From: Polyodon spathula
Lineage: Eukaryota; Chordata; Actinopteri; Acipenseriformes; Polyodontidae
Direction of reading: 5' to 3'
DNA: 64,000 bases
Assembly: GCF_017654505.1 (NCBI RefSeq)
Contig: NC_054571.1
Location: 4,248,041-4,312,040, forward strand
Made by a program: the position numbers and the translations under genes. Positions within the stretch are counted from its first letter, which is position 1, and every line of letters starts with the position of its first letter. This document shows positions 50,549 to 60,706 of this stretch, piece after piece. The notes beneath the pieces were generated by a model. The model was not told the origin of the DNA. It was given only the letters and a program-made list of their open reading frames with translations, and did no database searches.

Positions 50549-51965
50549 TACTGACAAAATGTAATTTTACTCTTGAAGTTGATGTTTTGTTTTGTTTTCC
50601 TCAATCGAATCACATTTTATTACTCGCCAAAATTACCTGCTAATGCATTTAAACATAAAGTTTGGAAACTAAAAGAGAGACAGACAGAGAGAGATGTAAC
50701 TTTCCCCATCACAGTGATGAGCATAAATCAATGTGCACTGATGCATGGCTCCGGTTAGTAACTGCTGCATAATTGTACTCTTTCAGGATGGGCTTCCTCT
50801 CTGGTCAGTGGGATCCCAAGCTTGTTGGACTCAATCTTTATAAGAATACTTTTTTTTATTATTATTATTGTGACTTTGCTTTCAAGTACTTATACCTGAA
50901 CATAATTAGAATTATACAGCAAGTGTCAGGAGTTCAACTGCAACGTTTAATCTGTAAAACAAAAAGAAATGACTTTAATCAAACCTGCCATCAAAAGTAA
51001 ACGTGTATTTAATATTGGTTTGATACTTTAGTGTTTGGTAAGTTGTTTTTATAATGTATATTCTGCTTGACAACTTTTCTAACCTTCCTGCTGCTGACCA
51101 AAACTAAAAGCTAAATCACTTCAGCGCCACAGTCAAACTGGTAACTTAACACCTTTATCACAAAGCAGTGTTGCATTGACTCTGCCACTCCAATGGGTCC
51201 AGATTTGGGAGGATTCTTCTGGTACAGTAAGAAAAGATATTGTTAAAATACAGCAGTCCGTCGTGTCTCCAACTGCGGTGGGACCATAGTAAGGGTGGAT
51301 ATGTAAAAAGCCAGATAAATTAATCCTGCTTTAAATGCCATTATAAACAGCTGTAACAATTACTATATTTATAAAATTATTGTTTTGAGATTCAAAAGTG
51401 CTGCTCCCCTAAATCCCTTGTTTAGAAAGGTACAGGGTATTAATGCTTGTGTTTGAGTAGCTGTCTGCCATGTGGGTACGTGCATTCGCTGCTGGGTGAC
51501 AGGCAGATACGTTGAAGTAGATACGCCCCGCAGGTGAACAGGATTTATTTACATATCAACACACTGAACAGCTCACGTGACACTACCAGCAATGGTATCG
51601 CACGGAGCACATACAACACAGTGTACGACAACTTTGGTGGGATTTGCAATCTCTGAACTAATCTTCTCTCTTCAATAATAAACAAACTCTAGCTTCGGTT
51701 TCGACTTGCTTACTCACTCTTCAGTATTCAACCCTGGTTCTGGTTCTCTGTCTCTCACTCACTCACACACATGATATAATGATATTGTACGTGCAAAACA
51801 GAGATGCATTGTTTGTTGGTAAAAATAAGCCCTGTCAATTAACATTAATATACCAGTCACACCCATCAGTACCACAACACCAGTATAGCAACATCTGACA
51901 GGCTATTTCTAAAAAAGAACAGATTTCACCTATGAAATTATCCTTGTTTGAAAATAGTGCAAAAC

Positions 51966-51969
<4 letters not shown>
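50549..51969. other. Unannotated interval
   Basis: No gene seen. The part around 51500-51770 has an LTR-like base composition but no defined ends. Confidence 0.3.
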
Positions 51970-52010
<41 letters not shown>

Positions 52011-52036
52011 TATAACACACACACACACACACACAC
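51970..52036. repeat. (TA)n(CA)n compound microsatellite
   Basis: A TA run followed by interrupted CA. On this strand TA is joined to CA, whereas the runs at 23.6 and 40.9 kb are TA joined to TG. Confidence 0.95.
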
Positions 52037-52907
52037 GCAAAAGTCTTAGACACAATCAGGAGTTACAATACATATCGATGTTATGAGCATCAACAATTAC
52101 TCAATGCCTCCACTAGTGTTTCCCACTATTATAAAAATGTTCACTGTTATTAATACAGCTTAACTTGGGTGAGAAGAAACCAAGCTTGTCATTTAGCAAT
52201 CTTTAATCCACATTGATCAGAATCTTTAAAAACTCAAAGTAAACAATACATGAGCAGCTAATATGAAGTGTTGTACTATTATTTATTTATTTATAAGCAT
52301 ACTCCCTTACCCAGGGTAGTAGCTAATCCATCACATTTACCCAGTGTTTCATTACTTTGACCATACCCATACAAGCAGTCATGATCCCAACATTGAATCA
52401 TCCATGACACACAGGTAACCATTTTCAAAGAAGCATCATTAGCGTCCTGAGGAATTTGATGAGAAACTTTTACAATTTCAACATTTCGTTATTAAGTTCA
52501 GTTCTAACAAACAGTATCCGTTTGGAAAGATTGGAAATGCTGGTCAGACCCCAAAATTTTTCGACATGTCAAGCAATACCACAGTCCTCAAAAAAAACAG
52601 GTGCGAGTAATCAGGCCTGAAAATGAGAAGCAGTAATGGTCTTTGTGACAGCAGACAGCTGCAAACTGCTTCCATATGTTGTTTTTGATATGCGTAATTG
52701 AGGTGGTATCTTTGTAAAAGCATCTTTATTTGAGGTTTTATTTTTTTCCTCAAATTGATGGTAGGAAATTCGGGCTGCAACTCAAATTCAAGGGCGTCTT
52801 AAATTCGAAGGTATATGGCACACTTATCAAGTTTTGAAAATGACCTCCTTGTGCAGGCTACACACAAACACACACACTGGTATATAAAGCAGATTCTTCA
52901 TAAACTG
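52037..52907. other. Unannotated interval
   Basis: No gene seen. A short TTTA run lies near 52280-52300. Confidence 0.35.
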
Positions 52908-53335
52908 AAGCTGCTGTACAGTGCCTTACAGCTGAAGGCCTGGGAGATCACAGCTGAAATGTGTTCTCATCCAAACTGTATATTCCCCACTTGTCCCTGG
53001 AGACACCAAGCACCTTGTTCGATAAGATATAACACAGGCTCATATTGCTCTCGCTGCAAAATACATTTTTACAAGGCAGTCACGAACAATACATAAAAAT
53101 CATGTTGACAGCCTTAAAAATATTATCTGGAACATCTAAACTGCGCTTTGATTGATGGTTTAATATTCCCAGCTTCAACCTCACTGCCCTCCACCCACTG
53201 CTTTGAAAATCTCACCGACAGCAATATGGTAGCATGTGGGCCCGACAGGGGCATTACACGGTATTAAATTCATGCAAGCACAGAACAAAATTTTTTTATA
53301 AAGAACAAACACAATTACGTTATGGAGAGATGACT

Positions 53336-53338
<3 letters not shown>

Positions 53339-53404
<66 letters not shown>
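53339..53404. repeat. (TC)n microsatellite, copy 1
   Basis: An uninterrupted CT dinucleotide run. Confidence 0.97.
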
Positions 53405-53409
<5 letters not shown>

Positions 53410-53650
53410 AACTTCTAAAGCTTGGTAACAAATCTAGTTTTATGCATTACATAAACAATATTACTTTACATAATCATATTCCTAATATCTGTGTGTATAT
53501 CCATTATGTGTGTATAATGTTCTTTCTGCTTATTATTTGCCACACACACACACACACTATTCAGTAAAATCTGCTTCTGGAAAGACCCCAAAGCGCTGTT
53601 CCTAATCAGAAACAACAGGGAATTATACAAACATTACATAACAGGATATA

Positions 53651-53951
53651 GGGGTCCCCGAGTGGCTCACCTGGGAAAGGTAGGGCTGCGTGGTGTGCTA
53701 GGTGAGTCATACAGGCAGGAGAGTGCAGGAGAACGTCCTGGCTGTGTCAGATTGCTGGGAATTAAGCAGGGAGTATTGGCTTTGGCACTCCCATAGGTTA
53801 GAAGACAAGGGATCAAGTCTTCACGCCGCACTACAGCGGCCGCTACTGGCCAAACTTGCTATCCTTTATGTATTTACAATTGGCTTGGGGATCAGAGGAC
53901 ACCAATGTTTTTGTTCTCCTAAAATAAATCATGCTCAATAAAGATAAAAGA
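53651..53951 (+). mobile_element. tRNA-headed SINE, copy 1
   Basis: Starts ggggtccccgagtggctcac, an A-box-like tRNA head of the Ser/Leu type, with a weak B-box-like agggatcaagtctt and a tail ending in AATAAA-like repeats. I recall related SINEs in sturgeon-like genomes. The family name is not assigned. Confidence 0.6.
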
Positions 53952-53973
53952 TGTTTACTTCAACTCCAGGTGG

Positions 53974-54161
53974 ACAAACCGCTAACCAAGATAATGCAGC
54001 AGTCTCTTGACACAGGGGTTATACCGACAGACTGGAAAATTGCAAACGTAATACCGATCCACAAAAAGGGAAAAAACTGAAACCAGGTAACTACAGACCA
54101 GTAAGCCTGAAATATGGGAAACTATTACCTACCTATGGTAACAGGGTCCTGGGAGACAGTC
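53974..54161 (+). pseudogene. CR1-like LINE reverse transcriptase fragment
   Basis: Encodes SLDTGVIPTDWKIANVIPIH and KKG, the N-terminal RT segment also seen (as SGAIPLDWKLAM) at 35.1 kb. Frameshifts follow, then it ends in gggagacagtc, which matches the LINE sequence just before its GDSQH motif. It is sandwiched exactly between the two duplication copies. Confidence 0.75.
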
Positions 54162-54594
54162 AAGCTGCTGTACAGTGCCTTACAGCTGAAGGCCTGGGAG
54201 ATCACAGCTGAAATGTGTTCTCATCCAAACTGTATATTCCCCACTTGTCCCTGGAGACACCAAGCACCTTGTTCGATAAGATATAACACAGGCTCATATT
54301 GCTCTCGCTGCAAAATACATTTTTACAAGGCAGTCACGAACAATACATAAAAATCATGTTGACAGCCTTAAAAATATTATCTGGAACATCTAAACTGCGC
54401 TTTGATTGATGGTTTAATATTCCCAGCTTCAACTCACTGCCCTCCACCCACTGCTTTGAAAATCTCACCGACAGCAATATGGTAGCATGTGGGCCCGACA
54501 GGGGCATTACACGGTATTAAATTCATGCAAGCACAGAAAAAATGTTTTTTATAAAGAACAAACACAATTAGTAGGAGGATGACTAAACACTGTT

Positions 54595-54595
<1 letters not shown>

Positions 54596-54648
<53 letters not shown>
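54596..54648. repeat. (TC)n microsatellite, copy 2
   Basis: CT run shorter than the one in copy 1, with the LINE piece directly after it. Confidence 0.97.
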
Positions 54649-54651
<3 letters not shown>

Positions 54652-54894
54652 CAAATGACATTTAATAGAGAAAAGTGTAGTTTTATGCATTACAGGAAAC
54701 AATATTACTTTACATAATCATATTCCTAATATCTGTGTGTATATCCATTATGTGTGTATAATGTTCTTTCTGCTTATTATTTGCCACACACACACACACA
54801 CTATTCAGTAAAATCTGCTTCTGGAAAGACCCCAAAGCGCTGTTCCTAATCAGAAACAACAGGGAATTATACAAACATTACATAACAGGATATA

Positions 54895-55195
54895 GGGGTC
54901 CCCGAGTGGCTCACCTGGGAAAGGTAGGGCTGCGTGGTGTGCTAGGTGAGTCATACAGGCAGGAGAGTGCAGGAGAACGTCCTGGCTGTGTCAGATTGCT
55001 GGGAATTAAGCAGGGAGTATTGGCTTTGGCACTCCCATAGGTTAGAAGACAAGGGATCAAGTCTTCACGCCGCACTACAGCGGCCGCTACTGGCCAAACT
55101 TGCTATCCTTTATGTATTTACAATTGGCTTGGGGATCAGAGGACACCAATGTTTTTGTTCTCCTAAAATAAATCATGCTCAATAAAGATAAAAGA
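54895..55195 (+). mobile_element. tRNA-headed SINE, copy 2
   Basis: The same SINE as in copy 1, carried along by the duplication rather than inserted independently. Confidence 0.6.
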
Positions 55196-55217
55196 TGTTT
55201 ACTTCAACTCCAGGTGG

Positions 55218-55884
55218 TCGCTCAAGCCTGGTGCAGTCAATAGCCCGCAGCAATAATACCGGACACCACTGGTACCAATTCATAGCTATGCTAATTTAGT
55301 ACATTTTGTGTTACAAATGTGACTTTTTAGTCCTTGGTGGGAACCTATGACATATGCTACTTAAGGCTAGTGTACAATGAATGGCATCTTATTGCTAAGC
55401 GACAGAAAAGTCTAGACTTAAAGCAATCAGCTGTCCGATAACCAAACACAAAGACAACAAAAATGTAAAGATGAAAAAATATATATGTCTGTGCTTTGCA
55501 AAGGGCTTCATTATTTATGCATTTTTTTTAATATGTAGTAGCTTCAGTATTTTTTTTTATAACCTTGCTTATAATACAGCTAAACTATAAAGCACTATCA
55601 TTTTATGAGTCAAATGGCAATAATTTGAAACACTTAATAAATGGTGTCACATAAAAAAACATACTGAATGAATAGGTCTCTAAACCTCGTACTTTATGCT
55701 AATTGTTCCCTATTTGGCCAAAGAAACTTGCCAGGGCTGCTTCCAGTAGATCTCAGATAATAAAGCATTGCTTAATACAGACTTTAGTTATAGTAGTAAT
55801 GATTTTTTGACAGCTAAAGACTGGTGAGAATAAGGAATAGCTTTCTGACATGTTTCCATGCAAAAAACCTGAGTAAGGCCCCCT
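55218..55884. other. Unannotated interval
   Basis: No gene seen. Confidence 0.35.
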
Positions 55885-56300
55885 GAGTCCAGGTGGAGAT
55901 GCCCCAGACTGGCTCTCCTGGTCAGACCCCATTAGTCCAGGTGAAGATGCCCCAGGCTGGCTCTTTTGGTCAGACCCCATTAGTCCAGGTGGAGATGCCC
56001 CAGGCTGGCTCTCCTGGTCAGACCCCATTAGTCCAGGTGAACATGCCCCAGACTGGCTCTTTTGGTCAGACCCCATTAGTCCAGGTGAAGATGCCCCAGA
56101 CTGGCTCTTTTGGTCAGACCCCATTAGTCCAGGTGAAGATGCCCCAGGCTGGCTCTTTTGGTCAGACCCCATTAGTCCAGGTGGAGATGCCCCAGGCTGG
56201 CTCTCCTGGTCAGACCCCATTAGTCCAGGTGAAGATGCCCCAGGCTGGCTCTTTTGGTCAGGCCCCATGAATCCAGGTGGAGATGCCCCAGCCTGGCCTT
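55885..56300. repeat. 48-bp minisatellite grown out of a LINE RT frame
   Basis: About eight copies of a 48-bp unit (gatgccccaggctggctctt, ttggtcagaccccattagtc, caggtgaa). As 48 is a multiple of three, both strands stay open: forward MPQAGSFGQTPLVQVK, reverse PGASSPGLMGSDQKSQ. The array's right edge continues directly into the reverse-strand Tx1-like RT, just after its LDQEKA motif. Confidence 0.9.
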
Positions 56301-57980
56301 TTCCTGATCTAACCACAAAACACCTGCATTGAAAACAAAAAGCTTGGAGGCTGCCAGTATCCCTTGAACTAAAAAGATATTATCAAAAATGGATCTGCCT
56401 GGAACGCAGTCACAGTCCTGAGGTGGTCTCCAGATTTTATTATTACATAAATCTCCCTTTTTAGGGAGGAGAGTGATAAGAGCTCTCCTGCATCTCTGAG
56501 GCAGAACTTTCTCCTGCACACTCTCACTGAAAATCCCCAACAAGTCCTCTCTCAGCAGAAACCGGGACTTTTTATAAAACTCCAGTGGGAGGCCATCAAG
56601 TCCAGGTGTCTTTCTGTGTTCAGCCCCTGAAGGGCGTCAGAGACTTCAGTCAGTGTCAGAGAGCTTTCCACCCCGTGGCTCCCTCGTCAGGCAGCTGGGG
56701 GAGGGCCTGCAGGAAACACTGTGATCCACCGACTCCTCCACCGCCTCTGCTGTAAAGAGGTCCTTATAAAAACCCACAGCCAGCTTCCAGATCTCTGCCT
56801 GCTCCCTCAGCTCCTACCCAGCCGCTGTCCTCAGGCAATGAATCACCTTGCTCTGTGCACTCTTTCTCTCCAGCCCAAAGAAATAATGAGTGGGTGCATC
56901 CATCTCTACCAAGCTCTGGAAGCTCAATCTCACCAGCACCCCCTGCACCTTTACATCCAGCAGATCCACTAACATCCTTTTTTACATTTTCGGCCCTCAA
57001 TCAGCCTTTCATTTGGGCTGGACTCCAGAGCTCTCTGGAGCTGTAGGATGTCCACCTCCAGCTCTCTCATAGTTTTATTTAAGCTCTTTGTGACATTTCC
57101 AGTACATTGCTGACAAAAAGATAGAGTCTGCGCCTTCCCTAAATCCCACCATTGCCGCAATGAGGAGAAGTCTCTTTTTTCTCCATCTCCATCTCTCCCC
57201 AAAAAAATGAAAAACTTTCCTGAAATGCTTGTCGTTAATTAAAGCAGTATTAAAATGCCAGTATGCACTTTGTAGTCTCAGAGAGGGGAGCAACACACTA
57301 ACGGAAACTAAACTGTGATCTGACAGGCTTGTGGGGATGAAAAAACAAGATTTAAAAATATTTAAATTATGTATAACAGTATGAACCCGATCCAGTTTGG
57401 CCATGGAAACATCAGTGTCATGTGTTTTGACCCAAGTATATTGCCTATCCTTTTCATTAAGGTTTCAATATACTTTACAATCCTAACCAGTTCTCTGGTA
57501 GACTGGGGATGTGGCTCAATGTGATTCCAATCTAATCTGCTATCAGCTGTGCAATTAAAATCCCCACCTAAAACTAACACCTCTTCCGTTTTACATTCAG
57601 CCGAAATGTCTTCAAGCCCCTGGAGGAAGCTTATTCTCTCCCTGCTGTCAGTAGGTACATAGACATTAATAAAAACAAAGACTCTACCTTCACTAACCGC
57701 CTGGACTCTGAGTAGGCGTCCTTGTATGACGTCACAGACAATTACAGAACCCCTCAGAAAACAAAATGCCAACCCCATCACTCACATTAATTCCATTATT
57801 GAAAAAAAAAATCCTTTCCAACCCTTTTCCCAATCAACCTGATTTCCCCCAACTATGTGAGTTGCCTGCAAAAACATAACATGCAGAATTTTCCAAGAGA
57901 CATATAAAAAACAATGTGGCTCTTTTAATAGCATTTCTACAGCCATTAATATTAATGCACCCGATACTAAAGCTAGTCAT
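56301..57980 (-). pseudogene. Tx1-like LINE ORF2 (endonuclease and start of RT)
   Basis: Read in reverse. The endonuclease begins near 57965 (CININGCRNAIKRA) and has NVYVPTDSRERISFLQGLED, then EVLVLGGDFNCTADSRLDW, the metal-binding DFN-type motif of the EEP fold, and SDHSLVSVSVLL, the His of the active site. A linker domain follows (SAYWHFNTALINDKHFRKVF). The RT start has CRRALITLLPKKGD, CVPGRSIFDNIFLVQG and LDQEKA. Codons between IWRPP and CVPGRS are deleted, and the protein is cut at RT motif A by the minisatellite. Several frameshifts are present. ORF2 of this L1-related clade normally nicks DNA and copies its RNA at the nick. This one cannot. Confidence 0.85.
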
Positions 57981-58428
57981 TGCAGAGTTTGAAAATTAAA
58001 CACACTGATATTCAGAAAAGAAAAACAAGCAGACAGTAAAGTGAAAGAGAATTTGGAGTGTACTGGCCATCAGGACTGATTGTGTTTAACATTGCCACAG
58101 AGTTTGCTCGATATGTATTTCAGGTGCACTAGTTCCTGAGTAGTAAATGTTTCCTGAGCAGAAACGTTTTGTTTTAAACCTCACACTGAACTCAGAACCA
58201 AATCAATAAATCAGGAAAAAAAATCCTCAACATCAATTCCTCTTCACCATTTCATCTGCTCCAGGAAATCTTTAATACTTTGAATACTATACCCTCCCTG
58301 GAGTTTATACACACCCAGCGATTGTGATACTTGACAGGAATCGATAATCCTGCCTTCATCTTCACTGTATACAGCAGGATTGTCTGTCACTGTGTTGAGA
58401 GCCTCCGCTGCACGGCTTCACAGATCTC

Positions 58429-59215
58429 TCAGGCTCCACTGCCACTGCTGCCGTCAGAAGAAACGCTGCATTTTTGACAGAACTGTCCTGTTTTATTAGC
58501 CCTTTTTTCCCCTGGCAATCTAAAAACCTCACCGTCCTCTGTGGACTTAACCCCTTCTACCTGTATCTGCACATCTCCCCATACACTAGCCACACTGTCA
58601 GAAGTTTTATTGTCCGCACCACTCTCAGAATTAATTTGTTTTACTTTCGCTGTATCTTCTCTATTTTGGTTTGGCTTTCCACCCCCCACTGCTGCCTCCT
58701 GTGTCGGCGCTGTCTGGAGCTGCCCCACCATCGCTAGCCTGCTCTCACTCCCTGCTGCCCACAGGTACTGATCTGCCGGCGAGCCCAGCACCGGTTTTTA
58801 AAATCATAAACATCTGCCTTCTGAATGAAATGACATGTTTCAGATCTGGTGGCTTGCAGCCTGAAGAGATTCTCTTCAGCCCGGACATGAGCTGCCCGTA
58901 TCTAGCCAGCCCTTTCTATCACCTAATTTTTCAGGAAAGGGGGAACATTAGTGAGGGTGATTTTCCTAGCAGGGACAGCTAAAGGAATTACTGGGAGAAA
59001 AGTGTTATTCAGAACAATCCCCTTTTCTACAACCATAAATACTAGCTGAACTGTATTTAAAAAAACTACAATTGACCCGCTCATGCGAGAAGCTAATTTT
59101 ACGTTGTCTCAGCCCACTACATCCCCAATAGCAAACATACATTTCTCCAAAAGAATAAAACCCTCAGCAGGTTAACCTTTCAAAAGAAAAGTTTGGAGGA
59201 GACCACCCTCCTGTG
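58429..59215 (-). pseudogene. Tx1-like LINE ORF1 remnant
   Basis: A reverse-strand region upstream of the ORF2 remnant. Frames around 59200-58800 and the 120-codon frame 58791-58429 give the shape of a Tx1-type ORF1 end: a conserved block, then a low-complexity tail rich in Gly, Ser, Lys and Glu (EKRANKTGQFCQKC near the end). In this clade ORF1 is a nucleic-acid-binding protein with zinc knuckles. The knuckle itself is not clearly preserved. Assignment rests mainly on order and orientation relative to ORF2. Confidence 0.55.
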
Positions 59216-59284
59216 TGGCCATCCTGCCTGATGTCGCAGACAGAGCGTCAGCTCAGCACAGCAGAACTGTTTAACATGACTGTG

Positions 59285-60062
59285 GCAAATGACATTTAAT
59301 AGAGAAAAGTGTAAGGTACTGCACGCAGGAAATAAAAATGTACATTATAAATATCATATGGGAGACATTGAAATTGGAGAAGGAATCTATGAAAAAGACC
59401 TAGGAGTTTTTGTTGACTCAGAAATGTCTTCATCTAGGCAATGTGGGGAAGCTATAAAAAAGGCTAACAAGATGCTCGGATACATTGTGAAAAGTGTTGA
59501 ATTTAAATCAAGGGAAGTAATGTTAAAACTGTACAATGCACTAGTAAGACCTCATCTTGAATATTGTGTGCAGTTCTGGTCACCTCGCTATAAAAAAGAT
59601 ATTGCTGCTCTAGAAAGAGTGCAAAGAAGAGCGACCAGAATTATTCCGGGCTTAAAAGGCATGTCATATGCAGACAGGCTAAAAGAATTGAATCTGTTCA
59701 GTCTTGAACAAAGAAGACTACATGGCGACCTAATTCAAGCATTCAAAATTCTAAAAGGTATTGACAGTGTCGACCCAAGGGACTTTTTCAGCCTGAAAAA
59801 AGAAACAAGGACCAGGGGTCACAAATGGAGTTTAGAAAAAGGGGCATTCAGAACAGAAAATAGGAGACACTTTTTTACACAGAGAATTGTGAGGGTCTGG
59901 AATCAACTCCCCAGTAATGTTGTTGAAGCTGACACCCTGGGATCCTTCAAGAAGCTGCTTGATGAGATTTTGGGATCAATAAGCTACTAACAACCAAACG
60001 AGCAAGATGGGCCGAATGGCCTCCTCTCGTTTGTAAACTTTCTTATGTTCTTATGTTCTTAT
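59285..60062 (+). mobile_element. CR1-like LINE, 5'-truncated, best-preserved copy
   Basis: Starts within ORF2, runs through the stop at 59990 and a short 3' region (gggccgaatggcctcctctc), and ends in an 8-bp CTTATGTT repeat at 60040-60062. It runs straight into the 5' LTR fragment of the next element. Confidence 0.9.
59289..59990 (+). CDS. C-terminal 233 codons of CR1-like LINE ORF2
   Basis: An uninterrupted frame, starting at a chance ATG because the element is 5'-truncated. It holds the RT C-terminal region: FNREKCKVLHAGN, KDLGVFVDSEMSSSRQCGEA, IKKANKMLGYIVKSVEFKSR, YNALVRPHLEYCVQFWSPRY, then ALERVQRRATRIIPGLKGMS and the C-terminal FFTQRIVRVWNQLPSNVVEA. The palm with catalytic Asp residues lies upstream and is missing, so no activity is expected. 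The open frame over 700 bp shows the insertion is young compared with the copies at 1.8, 20.6 and 34-36 kb. Confidence 0.85.
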   Translation: MTFNREKCKVLHAGNKNVHYKYHMGDIEIGEGIYEKDLGVFVDSEMSSSRQCGEAIKKANKMLGYIVKSVEFKSREVMLKLYNALVRPHLEYCVQFWSPRYKKDIAALERVQRRATRIIPGLKGMSYADRLKELNLFSLEQRRLHGDLIQAFKILKGIDSVDPRDFFSLKKETRTRGHKWSLEKGAFRTENRRHFFTQRIVRVWNQLPSNVVEADTLGSFKKLLDEILGSISY

Positions 60063-60241
60063 GATGAGTCAAAGGGGTTTTGGTCTGCAATTCAGCCTCC
60101 CAACAGTAGAAGGCATCAAACCAACTCGGGACTTCCCTTACCAAGGTCTTGTGACCATGACAAAAGTCATCTTTTTGAGGGGCGGCACCTTGGTGAGGGG
60201 CGGAAGTACGAGTATGTAAATTCCAGCCACTGGAGTCAAGT
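60062..60241 (+). mobile_element. 5' LTR fragment of the Gypsy-type element
   Basis: Nearly identical to the first ~180 bases of the LTR at 62567 (one clear difference: gggttttgg against gggtttcgg). It stops at gtcaagtg, after which integrase coding starts at once, so the rest of the LTR plus gag and protease are deleted. Confidence 0.9.
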
Positions 60242-60246
60242 GCAGA

Positions 60247-60706
60247 GTCAGGATATCGATATATTTTGGTAGTAGTAGACTACACAACATGATATCCAGA
60301 AGCTGTTCCCTTACGCTCTATGAGTGCAGAAGTAGTAGCAAATGAATTGGTTAAAATATTTTCTAGGGTGGGAATCCCGAAAGAAATTCTCACTGATCAG
60401 GGCACTAATTTTATGTCTGGCTGTATTCAGCAATTATACAAATTATTGAAAATCGGTTCAATTTGAACCTCAGTTTTTCATCCTCAAACGGATGGGCTTG
60501 TTGAACAATTTAATCAGACTTTAAAAAGTATGTTGCGCCGCTTTGTAGATCAGGAGAAACGTAATTGGGCTAAACTGCTTCCCTACTTGCTCTTTGCAGT
60601 TAGTGAGGTACAACAATCCTCAACGGGGTTCTCTCCGTTTGAGCTCTTGTACGGTCGGCAGCCGCGGGGTATCTTGGATCTCATAAGAGAAGGCTGGGAA
60701 GAATAG
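60247..60706 (+). pseudogene. Gypsy-type integrase core, with stops
   Basis: In the same frame as the following 687-codon ORF. It begins inside the catalytic core (YILVVVDYTT with the first Asp, then YPEAVPLRSM). The second Asp is in EILTDQGTNF and the Glu in DGLVEQFNQTLKSM, with 35 residues between Asp and Glu, the classical D35E spacing. An in-frame TGA lies between them, another stop interrupts the Asp-1 region, and a TAG at 60704 separates core from C-terminal domain. The N-terminal zinc-binding HHCC region is absent, lost with the upstream deletion. Integrase inserts the element's DNA copy into the genome. This one is inactive. Confidence 0.9.

Larger units (their letters stand above)
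52908..53973. repeat. Tandem duplication, copy 1 (1.07 kb)
   Basis: From aagctgctgtacagtgcctt to caactccaggtgg, almost identical to 54162-55217. It contains unrecognised sequence, a (TC)n run, a short CA run and a SINE. Differences are concentrated around the (TC)n run. Confidence 0.95.
54162..55217. repeat. Tandem duplication, copy 2 (1.06 kb)
   Basis: Nearly identical to 52908-53973. In place of the sequence after the (TC)n run in copy 1, it holds a ~28-bp piece (54651-54678, beginning caaatgacatttaatagaga) identical to the LINE start at 59287. Confidence 0.95.

Noticed and set aside
55753..56316. 187-codon collagen-like repeat protein
   Set aside because: It is the 48-bp minisatellite in a period divisible by three, embedded in a dead LINE.
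58474..58982. Forward frames opposite the Tx1-like ORF1 remnant
   Set aside because: Shadows of the reverse-strand LINE coding sequence.
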